From Entoloma clypeatum (taxonomy: Eukaryota; Basidiomycota; Agaricomycetes; Agaricales; Entolomataceae): a DNA stretch of 64,000 nt. The DNA is taken from contig OY751485.1 in the NCBI GenBank assembly GCA_963565915.1, positions 620,001 through 684,000 of the forward strand. Direction: 5' to 3'. A program made the position numbers and the translations under genes. Shown here in pieces: positions 62,601 to 64,000 of the stretch. Under the pieces are notes generated by a model. The model saw only the letters and a list, made by a program, of their open reading frames with translations. It was not told where the DNA came from and did not search any database. Numbering within the stretch: the first letter of the stretch is position 1; each line of letters starts with the position of its first letter.

Positions 62601-63540
62601 CAAGGCGCCTAATCGCCGTTGTGACGGCATAGGAAGTGTAGCACAGCGATGAATGGGGCTGGGGATGTCGGGAGATCCGAGCGACGCAGGCCGGGGTGAT
62701 GCCCCAGGGCGTGCTGCCCGTGTGTAGCCCCCTCAGGGCCATCCGTTCCTAGAGCCTGAGATCTGTTCTATTCATGATACTACTGACAGCTGGCGTTTCC
62801 CGAAGGCCCACGGTGCCACGCACAGAAGAACTCTCGGGGACGATAATGTTGTTTCATGAGGACGTTGTTCATTTCGTTGGGTGTGAAGAGGTATACAATC
62901 AATCACCTTCAGAGAACGCAGAGTCAGCTCACCAGGAAATGCGCATAAAACGAGGTCAAGGAAAAAACTTTTGCATACAGTGGATGGCTACGTGCCTCGG
63001 CCCCGATCTCCGCTTCGTGTCCCACGTTCTGCAACGATCCATCGGGGGTTATGGCGTACCGCCTGACGATGTCAGCGCCTAGTTCACGGAAGAGCAGTCC
63101 CGTTTCCGTTGAATGGTCATTGGCGCAGACAACCACTTCAAGTTGACGGAGTGGATGCGATGCCTCGGATGGATTTGTTGGGGCCAGTGCCTGTCAGTTG
63201 CAAAGTTGCGCTGCGTGATGAAGCCAAGGATGTATGGCGCGATGAGGTGTGATCGATATGGTCAAGCTCCCAGGAGGAGTACTAAAGGCCACAGGGTGTC
63301 TCGTTAGCCCTGGTATGGAAAGACGTGCATTCAATAGACTCACACTGGCAAATTGGAACATGGGTCACATCCTCCACTCCCTGCCTCGCCTACAACGGGT
63401 TTGTTCCCTTCCTCCTTAAGGCCGCATGCCTCAGTGCAAAAACTCTCCCTTTGCTCTGCTCTACTAATTCTGTGAACGATTCTCAGGACAAAATGCGAGC
63501 CACAACGGATGGTGTCCAACGCGAATGGAAGAGACAAGGG
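62600..63540 (-). pseudogene. Lactonase-like gene, second, heavily decayed copy without the gypsy
   Basis: The minus strand retains DIVRRYAITPDGSLQNVGH (about 63070-63010) and, further upstream, GEAGSGGCDPCSNLPV and SRAEQRESF blocks matching the first copy. At the insertion point the sequence reads GGTGTGAAGAGGTATAC and runs on without LTR. It is therefore a pre-insertion relative that confirms the CCATC junction in copy 1. Frames are broken throughout. Confidence 0.7.
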
Positions 63541-63639
63541 CGAGGTAGCGGTGTGCATGTTTTCATGTGTCAGTCTGTTCTTACGTGTGGGGATCACATC
63601 CGACGCCGGGATCGCTCTGTCTTTTTCCACCCGCCCTCA

Positions 63640-63830
63640 CCAGAATAAGAATACGAAGCCCACGCCCGCCCTCTTCGCCCAATCCCTGTGTCTATCCCCT
63701 TCTAACCTCGCTTGTTGACAAACATCCCTTTGCAATCGCGCCAACAATCCGCTCACTTACGTCGTCGATTCAAGTTGCCCGTGCTCCACTTGAAAGGCCG
63801 TTGGTTTCGCGACGATCTCAGGGTAAAGAT
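63640..63830 (+). pseudogene. Fragment of the glycoprotein gene's last exon
   Basis: GAATACGAAGCCCACGCCCG through CTCACTTACGTCGTCGATT matches 50128-50310 of the glycoprotein tail (EYEAHAHPLPPV, RSLTSS). Indels break the frame, and the rest of the gene is absent. Confidence 0.75.
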
Positions 63831-64000
63831 ACTTTCAAGAATCAGATCAGAGGTATCTTCGCGAGGAACTTCCAAAGCGCAGAGTGCTCGCTATCATGAT
63901 TTCAATTGTTAAAAGAAACGATTCATGATGTACCCCATAAACCTGCTATGTCATAAGACTCACTTTGGAATGCCCAAAATTGGGCCCGGGCGCCGTTGTA

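Overview
This window is from a filamentous basidiomycete, most likely an Agaricomycete. The evidence is genes with many 45-80 bp GT-AG introns, a GH7 cellobiohydrolase, chromodomain-bearing Ty3/gypsy elements, a Tad-like LINE and nuclear tRNA features. There is no sign of bacterial operons. Roughly half of the window is transposable elements, many of them nested. All calls come from reading the sequence; no database search was run.

Layout: 1-710, tail of a Ty1/copia element and its LTR. 849-2246, a tRNA-like gene and ACCAGTC-rich repeats. 2247-5736, a truncated copia element fused to a truncated gypsy element. 6824-8426, a decayed Tc1/mariner element. 10274-16188, host genes: a PrpF-type isomerase, a single-pass membrane protein, tRNA-Phe and a GH7 cellobiohydrolase. 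16601-19076, a head-to-head pair made of a small membrane protein and a protein-kinase-like gene. 19909-40167, a degenerate tandem copy of that pair, broken by a copia element (21016-29729) carrying a nested LINE and by a repeat island in an intron. That island holds a fold-back repeat, which holds a gypsy element (30976-37790), which holds a solo LTR. 40900-45823, two host genes: an unknown disordered protein and an F-box-like Cys-rich protein. 47868-48538, a MITE with TA target duplications. 48604-50473, a ten-exon type I membrane glycoprotein. 52249-60548, a lactonase-like (beta-propeller) pseudogene split by an intact-looking 7.1 kb gypsy element (52735-59815). 60960-63900, a second, decayed copy of the spacer, the lactonase and the glycoprotein tail.

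The most unusual object is the 52735-59815 element. Besides Gag and a chromodomain Pol, it carries on the opposite strand an intron-containing gene for a coiled-coil protein with a perfect Zn(II)2Cys6 cluster. Its LTRs and body are saturated with the pentamer TCGGA, nearly always in one orientation. Zn2Cys6 proteins typically bind CGG triplets, so the element may encode its own CGG-reading regulator. The same element has a classic A-AAA-AAA slippery site at the gag stop and a self-priming signature, in which the predicted transcript 5' end is complementary to the primer-binding site. The unrelated gypsy family at 30976-37790 also has the self-priming signature.

Several insertions can be read like a history. 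Perfect or near-perfect target duplications flank the copia element (GCCAC), the 52735 gypsy (CCATC), the solo LTR (GAGGA), the Tc1 element and MITE (TA), and probably the 30976 gypsy (CCGCC/CCACC). Related empty copies within the window confirm the LINE and gypsy junctions.
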